A DNA stretch of 47,202 bases, from contig PHCC01000027.1 of the NCBI GenBank assembly GCA_002842215.1, positions 1 to 47,202 on the forward strand, in the 5' to 3' direction. The notes under the pieces are model-generated. The model did no database searches. It was not told where the DNA came from and saw only the letters and a list, made by a program, of their open reading frames with translations. This DNA comes from Betaproteobacteria bacterium HGW-Betaproteobacteria-9. Lineage in GTDB: Bacteria; Pseudomonadota; Gammaproteobacteria; Burkholderiales; Burkholderiaceae_C. Below are positions 25,863 to 35,075 of this stretch, piece by piece. Made by a program: the position numbers and the translations under genes. Each line of letters starts with the position of its first letter. The first letter of the stretch is position 1.

Positions 25863-27113
25863 TCAGAGCCCGGCGGACAGGCTGTGCACCCAGGCCAGCT
25901 GCTGCGGCAGGCACACGCGGCTGAGATCGTAGTGGGATCGGGCGAAGGCGCGCGCGGCGGTCCCCAGCCGCTGGCGTTCTGCAGCATCGTCCAGCAGTGA
26001 ACCCATGGATCGAACCAGCCCTGTTCCATCGAAAAAATCCACCAGTTGCCCGGTTTCGCCCGGTGCGATCACCTCGCGCACCGGTGCGGTGTCGCTGGCC
26101 ACGATCGCAGCGCCCACGCTCATGGCCTCCAGCAGGCTCCAGCTCAGCACAAAAGGGTAGCTCAGGTACACATGCACCCGCGACACCTGCAGCAGCCTGG
26201 TGAACGCCTCGCGCTCCAGCCGCCCGAGAAAGTGCACCCGCGCCCAGTCCGTTTCAGGAATCTGGTCTTTCACTTCGCTGCAGAACACCTCGCGCCAAGT
26301 GCGCCCGGCAGGTGCAGCGGCACCGTAGCCCGTCTCTTCGCCGCCCACCAGCAGCACCTGCGCGTTCGGTCGCTCGCGCAACAAGACAGGCAGGGACCTC
26401 ATGAACACATGTATCCCGCGGTAGGGCTCCAGGTTCCTTGCCACATAGGTGATCACCTCATCGTCCCGGGTCAGCGTCCTCGCTCCGCCCGGCAACGGAA
26501 AACGCACGTCGGGGTCGGGGCACAGCACGTCGGTGTCAATGCCGTCGTGCGCCACGCAGATGCGATCCCGCCAAGCCGGGGGAAAGGTGCTGGCCTGCCA
26601 GTGCGTCGGACTCAGTGCCCCGTCGGCCAGGTCCAGGTGGGCTAGGTTGTTGAGGTTCTTCATCTGCAGGCGGCAGGCATCGGCTTGCGGATCGGGCGGT
26701 TCGAACTCGGGGTCGAAGCCCACGTCGGCGCCGTCGAGCTGGTAGAAAAACTCGGCGTACAAGCCCAGCCGGGCCCGGGGCCAGACCTGCTTCACGAACA
26801 AAGGTTCACCCCATCCCGGGTGTGCCACGATCACGTCGGGCACAAAACCCTGGTTGCGCAGCGATCGTGCCGCCTGCCAGCAGGCCGTGGCCCGCAGCGT
26901 CTTGGTTTCGATATCGACCAGCCAAGGATGCAGCCCTGGCGTGTTGGCGCCCTGAAGCGGGTAGGGCAGCACCCGCACCCCGCGCCAGGTCTGCGGTTCG
27001 CCCTTGGGTTGCACCATCAACGCCACGACCTGGTTGCCGGGTTGCGCCGCCAGCGCAGGCGCCAGGTGCCGGAACTGTCCGGGAAAGTTCTGGTGGATGA
27101 ACAGGTATTTCAA
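25863..27113 (-). CDS. Glycosyltransferase family 4-like protein
   Basis: A GT-B glycosyltransferase of 417 residues. The N-terminal Rossmann segment is YLFIHQNFPGQFRHLAPALA, the typical start of a GT4 group. The donor-binding half contains LEPYRGIHVFMRSLPVLLRE, VLLVGGEETGYG, HFLGRLEREAFTRLLQVSRV and SLLEAMSVGAAIVASDTAPV with the E-x7-E-like sugar-nucleotide motif. The product (capsule, LPS or exopolysaccharide) is unknown; no other polysaccharide gene is next to it. The frame extends to a TTG at 27146. I choose the TTG at 27111-27113 because it puts the start at M-K-Y-L-F as in relatives, with AAGG 5-6 nt upstream; GTG 27119 is another option. It lies 43 bp downstream of smpB on the same strand. 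Confidence 0.85.
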   Translation of the reverse strand: MKYLFIHQNFPGQFRHLAPALAAQPGNQVVALMVQPKGEPQTWRGVRVLPYPLQGANTPGLHPWLVDIETKTLRATACWQAARSLRNQGFVPDVIVAHPGWGEPLFVKQVWPRARLGLYAEFFYQLDGADVGFDPEFEPPDPQADACRLQMKNLNNLAHLDLADGALSPTHWQASTFPPAWRDRICVAHDGIDTDVLCPDPDVRFPLPGGARTLTRDDEVITYVARNLEPYRGIHVFMRSLPVLLRERPNAQVLLVGGEETGYGAAAPAGRTWREVFCSEVKDQIPETDWARVHFLGRLEREAFTRLLQVSRVHVYLSYPFVLSWSLLEAMSVGAAIVASDTAPVREVIAPGETGQLVDFFDGTGLVRSMGSLLDDAAERQRLGTAARAFARSHYDLSRVCLPQQLAWVHSLSAGL

Positions 27114-27156
27114 CGGCACCTTCTTCTTGATTCCATCGGGGGCCAACAGCCCGGGT

Positions 27157-27651
27157 TCAGCGGCTGCGGCTCTTCATCGCCCGCTCGACCTCGCGCTTGC
27201 CCTCGCGCTCTTTGATGGTGTCGCGCTTGTCGTGCTCGGCCTTGCCCTTGGCCAGCGCCATTTCGCACTTCACCTTGCCATTTTTCCAGTGCAGGTTGAG
27301 CGGCACCAATGTGAAACCTTTCTGTTCCACCTTGCCGATGAGTCGGAGAATCTGGTCGCGGTGCAGCAGCAGTTTTTTGGTGCGCACCGAGTCCGGGCTG
27401 ACGTGGGTCGAGGCCGTGTTGAGCGGATTGATCTGGCAACCGATCAGGAACAGCTCGCCTTCGCGGATGACGACATAGCCATCGGTCAGCTGCACCTTGC
27501 CCTCGCGCAGCGCTTTGACCTCCCAGCCTTCGAGCACCATGCCGGCTTCGAAACGCTCCTCGATCGCGTAGTTGAACAGCGCCTTTTTGTTGTCGGCAAT
27601 GCGGCTGTCGACACCCTTGGTGGGCGCGCTTTTACTGGGTTTGGTGGCCAT
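27157..27651 (-). CDS. smpB: SsrA-binding protein SmpB
   Basis: A 164-residue SmpB, partner of tmRNA in rescuing stalled ribosomes. Family features are IADNKKALFNYAIEERFEAG, LEGWEVKALREGKVQLTDGY, the HVSPDSVRTKKLLLHRDQI segment and the basic C-terminal tail ending VERAMKSRSR, which enters the mRNA channel. The start ATG at 27649-27651 gives a slightly extended basic N terminus (MATKPSKSAPTKG). It is divergent from ratA-rnfH, the same neighbourhood as in E. coli. The tmRNA gene itself is not in the window. Confidence 0.96.
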   Translation of the reverse strand: MATKPSKSAPTKGVDSRIADNKKALFNYAIEERFEAGMVLEGWEVKALREGKVQLTDGYVVIREGELFLIGCQINPLNTASTHVSPDSVRTKKLLLHRDQILRLIGKVEQKGFTLVPLNLHWKNGKVKCEMALAKGKAEHDKRDTIKEREGKREVERAMKSRSR

Positions 27652-27754
27652 GGAGTGTCAGTTGCGGCCGTTTCTGGCCAATACAATGGCAGCGAAGAAG
27701 CTGCCGGGCGGCATGTCATTGTTGGCGGCTTGCCTGAAATGCCCGCCTGATTGT

Positions 27755-28198
27755 ATGAAAACGATTCAAAAGTCTGTTTTGCTCTGGCACAGCGCACACG
27801 AAATGTTTGCGCTGGTGACCGACGTGCACCACTATCCGCAGTTTTTGCCCTGGTGCGACCACGGTGAAGTGGTTGAACGCGGCGAAGAAGGCATGGTGGC
27901 CAAAGTGGGCATGTCCATCAGCGGACTGCGCCACAGTTTCACGACCCGCAACACCCATGTGGACGACCGCCAGGTGCTGATGGAGCTGGTGGACGGCCCG
28001 TTTTCGCACCTAGAGGGTTGCTGGGATTTCACGCCCCTGGGTGACGGCACTGAAAGGGCTTGCAAAGTCGAGTTTCGTCTCACCTACGGCTTCTCCAGCA
28101 ACACGCTGGCCAAGCTGGTGGGCCCGGTGTTCGACAAGATCGCGGGCAATCTGGTGGACGCCTTCGTCAAGCGCGCCGACCAGGTGTACGGCGCATGA
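27755..28198 (+). CDS. ratA: RatA family (SRPBCC/START-like) protein
   Basis: A 147-residue protein of the polyketide-cyclase/START-like fold: VLLWHSAHEMFALVTDVHHY, PQFLPWCDHGEVVERGEEG and FRLTYGFSSNTLAKLVGPVF. In E. coli the orthologue is described both as the RatA ribosome-association inhibitor and as a relative of the ubiquinone chaperone Coq10. The ATG at 27755 is chosen over upstream codons because it begins MKTIQKSVLL as in the family. It is divergent from smpB across 103 bp and its stop overlaps the rnfH start (ATGA), matching the conserved smpB/ratA/ratB (rnfH) cluster. Confidence 0.9.
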   Translation: MKTIQKSVLLWHSAHEMFALVTDVHHYPQFLPWCDHGEVVERGEEGMVAKVGMSISGLRHSFTTRNTHVDDRQVLMELVDGPFSHLEGCWDFTPLGDGTERACKVEFRLTYGFSSNTLAKLVGPVFDKIAGNLVDAFVKRADQVYGA

Positions 28199-28524
28199 AC
28201 ATCACGCTGGTCTACGCCAGTGCGCCCCGCACGGTGCATCAACTGGCGCTGCAGGTGACCGACGGCTGCAGCATTGCCCAGGCCTTGGAGCAAAGCGGCT
28301 GGCTGGCGCTTTTCCCGGACATACGGAATGAGCCCCTGGCACTGGGCATCTGGGGGCACAAAGCCACGCCGGCCAAGGTACTCCGGGAGGGCGATCGGGT
28401 GGAGGTTTACCGCGCGCTCCGGGTGGACCCGAAGGTCGCGCGCCGGGAACGCTTCGTAGGGCAGGGCGCTCGGGGTACCGGCCTGTTTGCACGACGCAGG
28501 CCGGGCTCCAAAGCGGGCTACTGA
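28195..28524 (+). CDS. rnfH: RnfH family protein (UPF0125)
   Basis: A 109-residue ubiquitin-like-fold protein. ITLVYASAPRTVHQLALQV, the LALGIWGHKATPAKVLREGD segment and VEVYRALRVDPKVARRERF are the family signature. It is translated in overlap with ratA (4 nt, ATGA). Function is not established; the E. coli equivalent was called RatB. The C-terminal tail (GARGTGLFARRRPGSKAGY) is basic and longer than in many relatives. Confidence 0.9.
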   Translation: MNITLVYASAPRTVHQLALQVTDGCSIAQALEQSGWLALFPDIRNEPLALGIWGHKATPAKVLREGDRVEVYRALRVDPKVARRERFVGQGARGTGLFARRRPGSKAGY

Positions 28525-28563
28525 CCCGTCCCCGGAAGGCCGAGTCCACTCACCACGGCGGTC

Positions 28564-29115
28564 TTACTGGGCCTGTGCCTGGGGAGCCGGGCCACAATCG
28601 GCGCGGATGATTTCGTTGAGCCGTTGGGTTTCAGAAGCCCTGGCCTTGTCGTCCATGATTTCTCGCTCACCTTTGGCGTTGGTGGTTGCTATACGAACGC
28701 CCGAATCCAGCGTCGCTTTGGCACGCTGGGCCCGATCGCAGTTTTCGGCCCGCGCCTTGGCGATTTTTTCGGCTTCGGCTTTTTTCTTCGCCAGTTCGGC
28801 TTCTTCGGCTTGCTTTTTCTTGGCTTCCAGCGTCGCGTCGCGCCCGTTGGGTTTGGGCGGGCTCAAGGGTGGGGCCACCTGGGGCGCAGCGGCCGCTGTG
28901 TCGGATTCCACCGCTGCGGGGGCGCTGCGCGTGCCCGGTCGCTTCAGAATGTTTTTTTCAGGCACCTCGGGTGCCGGGGCGGTGTCGCTGAACACCTTGT
29001 TGCCGGCGGCATCAATCCACAGCCATTGCGCGGGCGCGCTGCTGCAAGCCAAAACCGTCAAAGTGGCGAGCGCAAACTTGAGGACGCCGGACAGGGAAGA
29101 GGTTGAGTGTTCCAT
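28564..29115 (-). CDS. DUF4124 domain protein, exported
   Basis: A 183-residue protein. It has a signal peptide (LKFALATLTVLACSSAPAQ), then the DUF4124 motif WLWIDAAGNKVFSDTAPAPE, then a proline/alanine-rich linker, a lysine/glutamate/alanine-rich coiled-coil stretch near residues 95-125 (EAKKKQAEEAELAKKKAEAE) and a small end domain with two cysteines (AENCDRAQRAK and IIRADCGPAPQ), possibly a disulfide. It is a periplasmic protein of unknown function. It is divergent from guaB across about 170 bp. Confidence 0.85.
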   Translation of the reverse strand: MEHSTSSLSGVLKFALATLTVLACSSAPAQWLWIDAAGNKVFSDTAPAPEVPEKNILKRPGTRSAPAAVESDTAAAAPQVAPPLSPPKPNGRDATLEAKKKQAEEAELAKKKAEAEKIAKARAENCDRAQRAKATLDSGVRIATTNAKGEREIMDDKARASETQRLNEIIRADCGPAPQAQAQ

Positions 29116-29260
29116 CCGACCAGTTTACTTCCCCAGCCGGCGCGCAGCATGTCTGGCCTGCTGCGCCAGTGATCGAGTTGATGCTGCAGAGGCATTTTTG
29201 CCACGCTCAGGCGCTGAGTGGGAAGACGTCGGCGCCCCCCGGTGGCGCCGGGCGCCCGGA

Positions 29261-29266
29261 TACAAT
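29261..29266 (+). promoter_or_regulatory. Probable -10 box of guaB
   Basis: TACAAT lies 23 bp before the guaB ATG and would give a start near 29273. No good -35 hexamer is visible; instead the preceding DNA holds three GGCGCC palindromes (29231, 29244, 29251), which could be a protein-binding region or chance in GC-rich DNA. The ribosome site GGAG lies 9-10 nt before ATG. Confidence 0.5.
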
Positions 29267-29288
29267 AGTGTTTTTGGAGCTTTACCCC

Positions 29289-30755
<1,467 letters not shown>

Positions 30756-30758
<3 letters not shown>

Positions 30759-30835
30759 CCCCCCGCGCCGCCTTCGGCGTCACCCCCCAAGGGGGCGGCG
30801 CTGGCGGCCTGGCAAAGCCAGTTCCGCGGCGCCCT
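30756..30835 (+). repeat. Dispersed palindromic intergenic repeat, copy B (guaB/guaA spacer)
   Basis: It begins at the guaB stop codon. It contains CGCCG-CCTT-CGGCG (30766-30779), CCCCC-CAA-GGGGG (30783-30795, tight tip), CGCTGGCGGC, CTGGC-AAA-GCCAG (30809-30821) and TTCCGCGGCG with CCCTGG. It corresponds to copy A at 10260-10355. The AAA-looped stem differs from copy A by a compensated pair (T-A here, C-G there), so the hairpin has been kept while bases changed. A T-rich run (30885-30894) follows about 50 bp later and might act with a weak GC stem as a terminator. Confidence 0.75.
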
Positions 30836-30913
30836 GGGTTTGGGCCTGCCTCTCGCCACCACGGGTCGTCTCAATAGGCGGCCTTTGTTTTTTTCTGAAG
30901 TCACCGACACGCC

Positions 30914-32530
30914 ATGCAGCACCAGAAAATCCTCATCCTCGATTTCGGTTCCCAGGTCACCCAGCTCATCGCCCGCCGCGTGCGAGAAGCGCATGTGTAC
31001 TGCGAAGTGCATCCGTGTGACGTGAGCAGTGAATGGGTGCGAGAGTTCGCGGCCGACGGCCAGCTCAAGGGCGTGATCCTCTCGGGCAGCCACGCCAGCG
31101 TCTACGAGGTGGACGACAAGGCGCCGGACGCCGTGTTTGAACTGGGTGTCCCCGTGCTGGGTATCTGCTATGGCATGCAGACCATGGCGCAGCAGCTCGG
31201 CGGCAAGGTGGAGGCGGGCCATACCCGCGAATTCGGTTATGCCGAGGTGCGCGCCCGTGGTCACACGCCGCTGCTCAAGGACATCGCCGACTTCCACACC
31301 CCGGAAGGCCACGGTATGCTCAAGGTCTGGATGAGCCACGGCGACAAGGTCACCGAGATGCCCGCAGGATTCAAGCTCATGGCCAGCACCGACAGCTGCC
31401 CCATCGCCGGCATGGCCGATGTGGATCGCGGCTACTACGCGGTGCAGTTCCACCCGGAAGTGACGCACACGGTGCAGGGCAAAGCGCTTCTGGAGCGCTT
31501 CGTGCTGGAGATCTGCGGCACCCGGGCCGACTGGGTGATGCGCGACCACATTGAAGAAGCGGTGCAGAAAATCCGCGAACAGGTGGGTGATGAAGAGGTC
31601 ATCCTCGGTCTGTCCGGTGGTGTGGATTCCTCGGTGGCTGCGGCCCTGATCCACCGCGCCATCGGCGACCAGCTGACCTGCGTGTTCGTTGATCACGGCT
31701 TGCTGCGCCTGCACGAGGGCGACCTGGTGATGGACATGTTCGTCGGCAAGCTGCACGCCAAGGTGATCCGGGTGGACGCGGCCGACCAGTTCCTCGGCCA
31801 CCTGGCCGGTGTGAGCGAGCCCGAAGCCAAACGCAAGATCATTGGCCGCGAATTCGTCGAGGTTTTCAAAGCCGAAGCCGCCAAACTCATTTCAAGTGGT
31901 GCATCAACAAAGGGTGCCAAGTGGTTGGCACAAGGCACTATTTACCCGGACGTGATCGAATCCGGCGGCGCCAAAAGCAAGAAGGCCGTCACCATCAAGA
32001 GCCACCACAACGTGGGCGGCCTGCCCGAGCAACTGGGCTTGAAATTGCTCGAACCGCTGCGCGATTTGTTCAAGGACGAGGTGCGCGAACTGGGCGTGGC
32101 GCTGGGCCTGCCGCACGACATGGTCTACCGCCACCCGTTCCCGGGGCCGGGCCTGGGCGTGCGCATCCTGGGTGAGGTCAAGAAAGAATACGCCGACCTG
32201 CTGCGCCGGGCCGACGCGATCTTCATTGAAGAACTGCGTTCCACCATCGACCACCCCAGCGGCAAGAGCTGGTACGACCTCACGAGCCAGGCCTTCACCG
32301 TGTTCCTGCCGGTCAAGAGCGTGGGCGTGATGGGCGACGGCCGCACCTACGACTACGTGGTGGCGCTGCGCGCGGTGCAGACCAGCGACTTCATGACCGC
32401 CGACTGGGCCGAGCTGCCTTACGCCTTGTTGAAAAAAGTGTCGAGCCGGATCATCAACGAGGTGCGCGGCATCAACCGCGTGACCTACGACGTCAGCTCC
32501 AAGCCGCCCGCCACCATCGAGTGGGAGTGA
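30914..32530 (+). CDS. guaA: GMP synthase (glutamine-hydrolysing)
   Basis: A 538-residue GMP synthase that aminates XMP to GMP. The N-terminal class I glutamine amidotransferase has the nucleophile C85 in GICYGMQ and the H180/E182 pair in QFHPEVTH. The ATP-pyrophosphatase domain has the PP loop LSGGVDSS (residues 233-240). The C-terminal dimerisation part ends KPPATIEWE, the universal family tail. It follows guaB in the same direction after 155 bp that hold the palindromic repeat, so the pair may be an operon with a structured spacer. Confidence 0.97.
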   Translation: MQHQKILILDFGSQVTQLIARRVREAHVYCEVHPCDVSSEWVREFAADGQLKGVILSGSHASVYEVDDKAPDAVFELGVPVLGICYGMQTMAQQLGGKVEAGHTREFGYAEVRARGHTPLLKDIADFHTPEGHGMLKVWMSHGDKVTEMPAGFKLMASTDSCPIAGMADVDRGYYAVQFHPEVTHTVQGKALLERFVLEICGTRADWVMRDHIEEAVQKIREQVGDEEVILGLSGGVDSSVAAALIHRAIGDQLTCVFVDHGLLRLHEGDLVMDMFVGKLHAKVIRVDAADQFLGHLAGVSEPEAKRKIIGREFVEVFKAEAAKLISSGASTKGAKWLAQGTIYPDVIESGGAKSKKAVTIKSHHNVGGLPEQLGLKLLEPLRDLFKDEVRELGVALGLPHDMVYRHPFPGPGLGVRILGEVKKEYADLLRRADAIFIEELRSTIDHPSGKSWYDLTSQAFTVFLPVKSVGVMGDGRTYDYVVALRAVQTSDFMTADWAELPYALLKKVSSRIINEVRGINRVTYDVSSKPPATIEWE

Positions 32531-32591
32531 GCGAGGCGTTACCGTCTCGTGGAGCATGAAACCATGTGGCAAGGGGCCATCTTCCGCCGAG

Positions 32592-32612
32592 ACCACCGTC
32601 GGTGGTATTTTT
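32592..32612 (+). terminator. Probable guaA terminator
   Basis: ACCACC-GTC-GGTGGT at 32592-32606 is followed by ATTTTTG. The stem is short (6 bp) but the T run is well placed. It lies about 60 bp after the guaA stop and ends just before the ATG (32619) of the next gene, which argues against the longer start of that gene at 32556. Confidence 0.5.
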
Positions 32613-32618
32613 GGGGCC

Positions 32619-33212
32619 ATGAGTCACCAGTTGTCTTTGCTTGACCCCGTGGAGGCCCCGCCAGTGCACGGGCGGCACAACCTGTTCTTTGCGCTCATGC
32701 CGCCGCCGGCAGTCGCCGAACAGGTCAACCGGGCTGCCGTGCAATTGCGCAGTGCCCACGGGTTGACGGGCAATTTGACCGGCGCGGACAGATTGCACGT
32801 GTCCCTGCATGCCGTGGCGCCGGATGTTTCGCCCCTGACGGTTGATGCGGCACGGTTCATCGCAGCACGCGTGGACTCACCGAGATTTGAGGTGGTGTTT
32901 GATCGGGTGCAGAGCTTTGAGATCCATCGCGCAGGCTCCAATCCGGTCGTCTTGTGGCATTCGGACCACCGTTCCCTGACCGACCTGCATCGACTGCACA
33001 AGCTGCTGCACCTGGAAGTCCGCCGGGCTGGTTTGCCCCTGCCGGCGAACCATGGTTTCAATCCTCACATGACCCTGCTGTACGACCGCAAGCTCGTCCC
33101 CGCGCTGGCCATTGAACCCCTGCGCTGGACGGCCACCGAGTTCGCGTTGATTGACAGCCATGTAGGCGATGGCTACTACGAATGCTTGGGCACCTGGCCT
33201 TTGCATCCATGA
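32619..33212 (+). CDS. 2'-5' RNA ligase / ThpR-like 2H phosphoesterase
   Basis: A 197-residue protein of the 2H phosphoesterase superfamily, with both catalytic histidine motifs: H60-V-S in DRLHVSLHAV and H150-M-T in FNPHMTLLYD. HNLFFALMPPPAVAEQV is the usual start of bacterial ThpR-type proteins. Members act on RNA 2',3'-cyclic phosphates (cyclic phosphodiesterase) and show 2'-5' ligation in vitro. I place the start at ATG 32619, not 32556, since the longer form would begin upstream of the guaA terminator and adds unrelated sequence. Its stop overlaps the start of the SGNH hydrolase (ATGA). Confidence 0.85.
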   Translation: MSHQLSLLDPVEAPPVHGRHNLFFALMPPPAVAEQVNRAAVQLRSAHGLTGNLTGADRLHVSLHAVAPDVSPLTVDAARFIAARVDSPRFEVVFDRVQSFEIHRAGSNPVVLWHSDHRSLTDLHRLHKLLHLEVRRAGLPLPANHGFNPHMTLLYDRKLVPALAIEPLRWTATEFALIDSHVGDGYYECLGTWPLHP

Positions 33213-33889
33213 CGGGTCAGATCAACCGGCGCGTGTTCGTGGCAGGGCTGGCGGCCACGTCCTGGGCCCGTGCGCGGGCCCAGAGCTGCCCATCCGAACT
33301 GCGCTGGAAGGCCGAACTGGATGCCTTCGCCGCGGCCGACCGGCAGCAGCTGCCGGCGCCCGGGGGGGTGCTGTTCGTGGGCAGTTCGTCGGTCCGGATG
33401 TGGACCGGCCTGGAAAACACCTTCCCCGGGCAGCCGGTGGTGATTCGGCGCGGCTTTGGCGGCTCGCGCCTGTCGGACTGCGCCGACCTGGTGCACCGTC
33501 TCGTGCTGCCTTACCGGCCGCGGCTGGTGGTGCTCTACGCGGGTGAAAACGACCTGACCGAGGGCACCAGTCCACGGGAACTGCTGATTTACTTTGTTCG
33601 GTTCGTGGAGCAGGTGCGCACCGCGCTGCCGAACACGCGGATCGCCTACCTGTCCATCAAGCCCAGCCCTTCGCGGCTGGCGCACATGATGGCCATGCGC
33701 GAAGCCAACCTGCTGATCCAGACCCATGTGCTGGCGTACGACGATCTTGACTACATCGACGTGCACACGGCCATGCTGGACAACGACGGACAGCCGCGCC
33801 CCGAGCTGTATCTGCGCGACCAGCTCCACCTGAGCGCTGAAGGTTATGGCCTCTGGCGCCAGGTCGTCTCAGCGCATCTGCGCTCCTGA
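33209..33889 (+). CDS. SGNH/GDSL hydrolase with Tat-like signal
   Basis: A 226-residue SGNH-family esterase. Block I is FVGSSSVRM (nucleophile most likely S60), block II RGFGGSRLSD, block III AGENDL (residues 111-116) and block V DQLHLSAEG with D204 and H207; all four SGNH positions are present. The N terminus, INRRVFVAGLAATSWARARA, looks like a twin-arginine signal with an AxA cleavage site, so the enzyme is probably periplasmic. It would remove acyl or acetyl groups from an unknown ester. The start at 33209 overlaps the upstream gene by 4 nt; a start at 33182 would remove the leader from the N terminus. The last 21 bp overlap the 3' end of the opposing OpgC-like gene. Confidence 0.86.
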   Translation: MTGQINRRVFVAGLAATSWARARAQSCPSELRWKAELDAFAAADRQQLPAPGGVLFVGSSSVRMWTGLENTFPGQPVVIRRGFGGSRLSDCADLVHRLVLPYRPRLVVLYAGENDLTEGTSPRELLIYFVRFVEQVRTALPNTRIAYLSIKPSPSRLAHMMAMREANLLIQTHVLAYDDLDYIDVHTAMLDNDGQPRPELYLRDQLHLSAEGYGLWRQVVSAHLRS

Positions 33890-35011
33890 ACGCCACGCCA
33901 GCGCCGGGCGCCAACCACGGTGCTCGCGTGCTTCCACCGCCATCGCGACGGCGAACAGACCGGCGAACGCGCTGATCAGCAGTGCGGCATCGGTGGTCCA
34001 GGGGCGAATGACCTGGGTGGAGCCGAAAAAGGCGAGTGTGAAGAGTGCGATCACGATGTGGGCACAAAACACCGACAGCGAGTTACGCCCCAGCAGTTCC
34101 AGCGGGCGGGGGCGTGGCAGGACCCGCCGCAACCAGGGACCGGCCGACACCAGCAGCACAAACACACTGGCGAAGTTCAGGACGCGCAACGGCCCGAGCG
34201 ACCATTTGTCGAGCAGCTGTCCGACTGCGGGCACACCAGGCATCGGGTCCTGGCCCACCATGTGGCGCCACAGCAGCATGCCCGCTGCATAGAGCGTCGC
34301 CGGTACCAGCAGCCACCACGGGAAACGTGGTAACGGTTGCTGCCGCGCGCCGAGCCACAGGCCGGCTACCCACAGCGCCTGCCAGGCAAACCCATGGAAG
34401 GCGCCCATGTCTTTGTAGGGCACAGAAAAACCGGTGCTTTGCACGAACCACTCGTGCAGCGCCAGGCCCAGACCCCATTGCTGTGCCAGCCAGAGCAGGG
34501 CGCTGACCGCCAGCACGCCGTGCCAACCCCGCTGCAGGCCGCGGCGCAGCAACCAGGGACTCAGCAGCATCAGGGCGATGTACAGCGGCAGGATGTCCAG
34601 CAGCGGCGGGTTGTAGATCAGCATGGCGGCCCCGACCACTGCGGTCGAGGGGTCGATGAAGAAGAATTCGAGCAGGCCGGTGACGCCGCCTTGCTGGTTG
34701 TGCACGCCGAGCCAGGCGATCAGTGTGAAGGCCAGCAGCAACAGACCCAACTGGCACAGATAGAGTTTGAGCGCGCGGCTGTGGAAGGCGGCCTGCATGG
34801 CCGGCAGACCGTCGCGCCGGGCCCGACCGCCGTACACACGGCCGGCCATGAAGGCCGACAGGAAGACGAAGCCCTCGGCGGCCGAGACAAAGCCGAATGG
34901 CTGGCCCGATGGCAACGAATACATCGTCGGCATGTGGGTCAGCGTCATCAGGACGAGCATGAGGCCGCGCAGGGCGTCCAGCTCCCAGCGGCGTTGAGAG
35001 GCGTTTGACAT
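33869..35011 (-). CDS. OpgC-like integral membrane acyltransferase
   Basis: A 380-residue polytopic protein with about ten helices. RRWELDALRGLMLVLMTLTH begins the protein, with arginine/aspartate just before helix 1 as in OpgC. AAEGFVFLSAFMAGRVYG and LLDILPLYIALMLLSPWLL are the next landmarks, and NSLSVFCAHIVIALFTLAFF lies near the end. OpgC succinylates periplasmic glucans in E. coli; this group of proteins probably acylates a periplasmic sugar polymer. No opgGH genes are seen nearby, so the substrate is open. Start ATG at 35009-35011. It is divergent from the TadA fusion (64 bp between starts) and converges with the SGNH gene, overlapping its end by 21 bp. Confidence 0.82.
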   Translation of the reverse strand: MSNASQRRWELDALRGLMLVLMTLTHMPTMYSLPSGQPFGFVSAAEGFVFLSAFMAGRVYGGRARRDGLPAMQAAFHSRALKLYLCQLGLLLLAFTLIAWLGVHNQQGGVTGLLEFFFIDPSTAVVGAAMLIYNPPLLDILPLYIALMLLSPWLLRRGLQRGWHGVLAVSALLWLAQQWGLGLALHEWFVQSTGFSVPYKDMGAFHGFAWQALWVAGLWLGARQQPLPRFPWWLLVPATLYAAGMLLWRHMVGQDPMPGVPAVGQLLDKWSLGPLRVLNFASVFVLLVSAGPWLRRVLPRPRPLELLGRNSLSVFCAHIVIALFTLAFFGSTQVIRPWTTDAALLISAFAGLFAVAMAVEAREHRGWRPALAWRSGAQMR

Positions 35012-35075
35012 CAGGGTAAACCAGAAGAACCAGCGATCATGCCAGAGCTGGCAGCCCCTGACCTACACTCGCCGC

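Noticed and set aside
27661..27690. TTGCGG...TACAAT promoter for ratA
   Set aside because: The spacing is only 14 bp, too short for sigma-70; the -10-like hexamer alone is weak evidence.
32556..32618. Longer start for the ThpR-like gene
   Set aside because: It would place the start upstream of the likely guaA terminator and adds residues not seen in the family.
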